A program made the position numbers and the translations under genes. This document shows, in pieces, positions 38,791 to 38,832 of a DNA stretch of 38,832 nt. The first letter of the stretch is position 1, and the number at the start of each line of letters is the position of its first letter. The notes below the pieces were generated by a model. It was not told the origin of the DNA, did no database searches, and saw nothing but the letters and a program-made list of their open reading frames with translations. Source of the stretch: Gammaproteobacteria bacterium. Lineage in GTDB: Bacteria > Pseudomonadota > Gammaproteobacteria > Pseudomonadales > Azotimanducaceae. The stretch lies in the NCBI GenBank assembly GCA_028818795.1, contig JAPPND010000029.1:1-38832 (forward strand), written 5' to 3'.

Positions 38791-38832
38791 CCAAGGTTGT
38801 GGGTTGCCTGTGGAAAACGCCGGAACAGGGGG

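Overview
This is a high-GC, gene-dense bacterial chromosome segment. The gene order pyrG-kdsA-eno-ftsB ... pcm ... nlpD ... fdxA-mutS-recA-recX-alaS-lysC matches, from memory, the core block of Pseudomonas-like Gammaproteobacteria, and the protein families (FabY, KdsA, a 7Fe FdxA, a TonB receptor) fit a Gram-negative gammaproteobacterium. It is probably an uncultivated lineage, because several neighbours expected in that block (ispD/ispF/truD/surE and rpoS) are absent. No rRNA, tRNA, CRISPR array or intact insertion sequence was seen.

Left part (1-8121): the 3' part of a SirB1-like gene, then a minus-strand moaB-fabY pair. Divergent from that pair is a 1619-residue single-chain acyl-CoA carboxylase. 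Its domain order reads as AccA-like carboxyltransferase, about 500 residues of unassigned helical sequence, AccD-like carboxyltransferase, biotin carboxylase, biotin carrier. This differs from both the split bacterial enzyme and the eukaryotic fused enzyme, and it lies beside a fatty-acid-initiating condensing enzyme. A 16-codon leader ORF with a strong ribosome binding site overlaps its start codon.

Middle part (8118-21524) is more accessory. It holds a serine hydrolase of the beta-lactamase fold, two tandemly duplicated Uma2-type nuclease-like genes, an isolated hisHF pair, a quinone oxidoreductase, a TonB receptor/M14 carboxypeptidase operon, a decayed serine hydrolase fragment, an alpha/beta hydrolase overlapping a metY-type sulfhydrylase, and a coiled-coil membrane protein with 42-bp internal repeats.

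Right part (21701-38790) is the core block. Six genes, kdsA-eno-ftsB-pcm-DUF368-nlpD, are joined by five consecutive 4-bp start/stop overlaps, so the unit runs from LPS and glycolysis enzymes to division and envelope proteins. After a 603-bp stretch where rpoS would be expected come fdxA, a secreted protein that looks like a thioredoxin-family protein with its redox core missing, mutS, recA (with a clear LexA box), recX, alaS and lysC.

Three genes (the M14 peptidase, mutS and recX) each end in Pro(CCG)-TAG inside the edge of a dispersed CCGTAGGG-type palindromic repeat, so a repeat family appears to supply or abut their stop codons.
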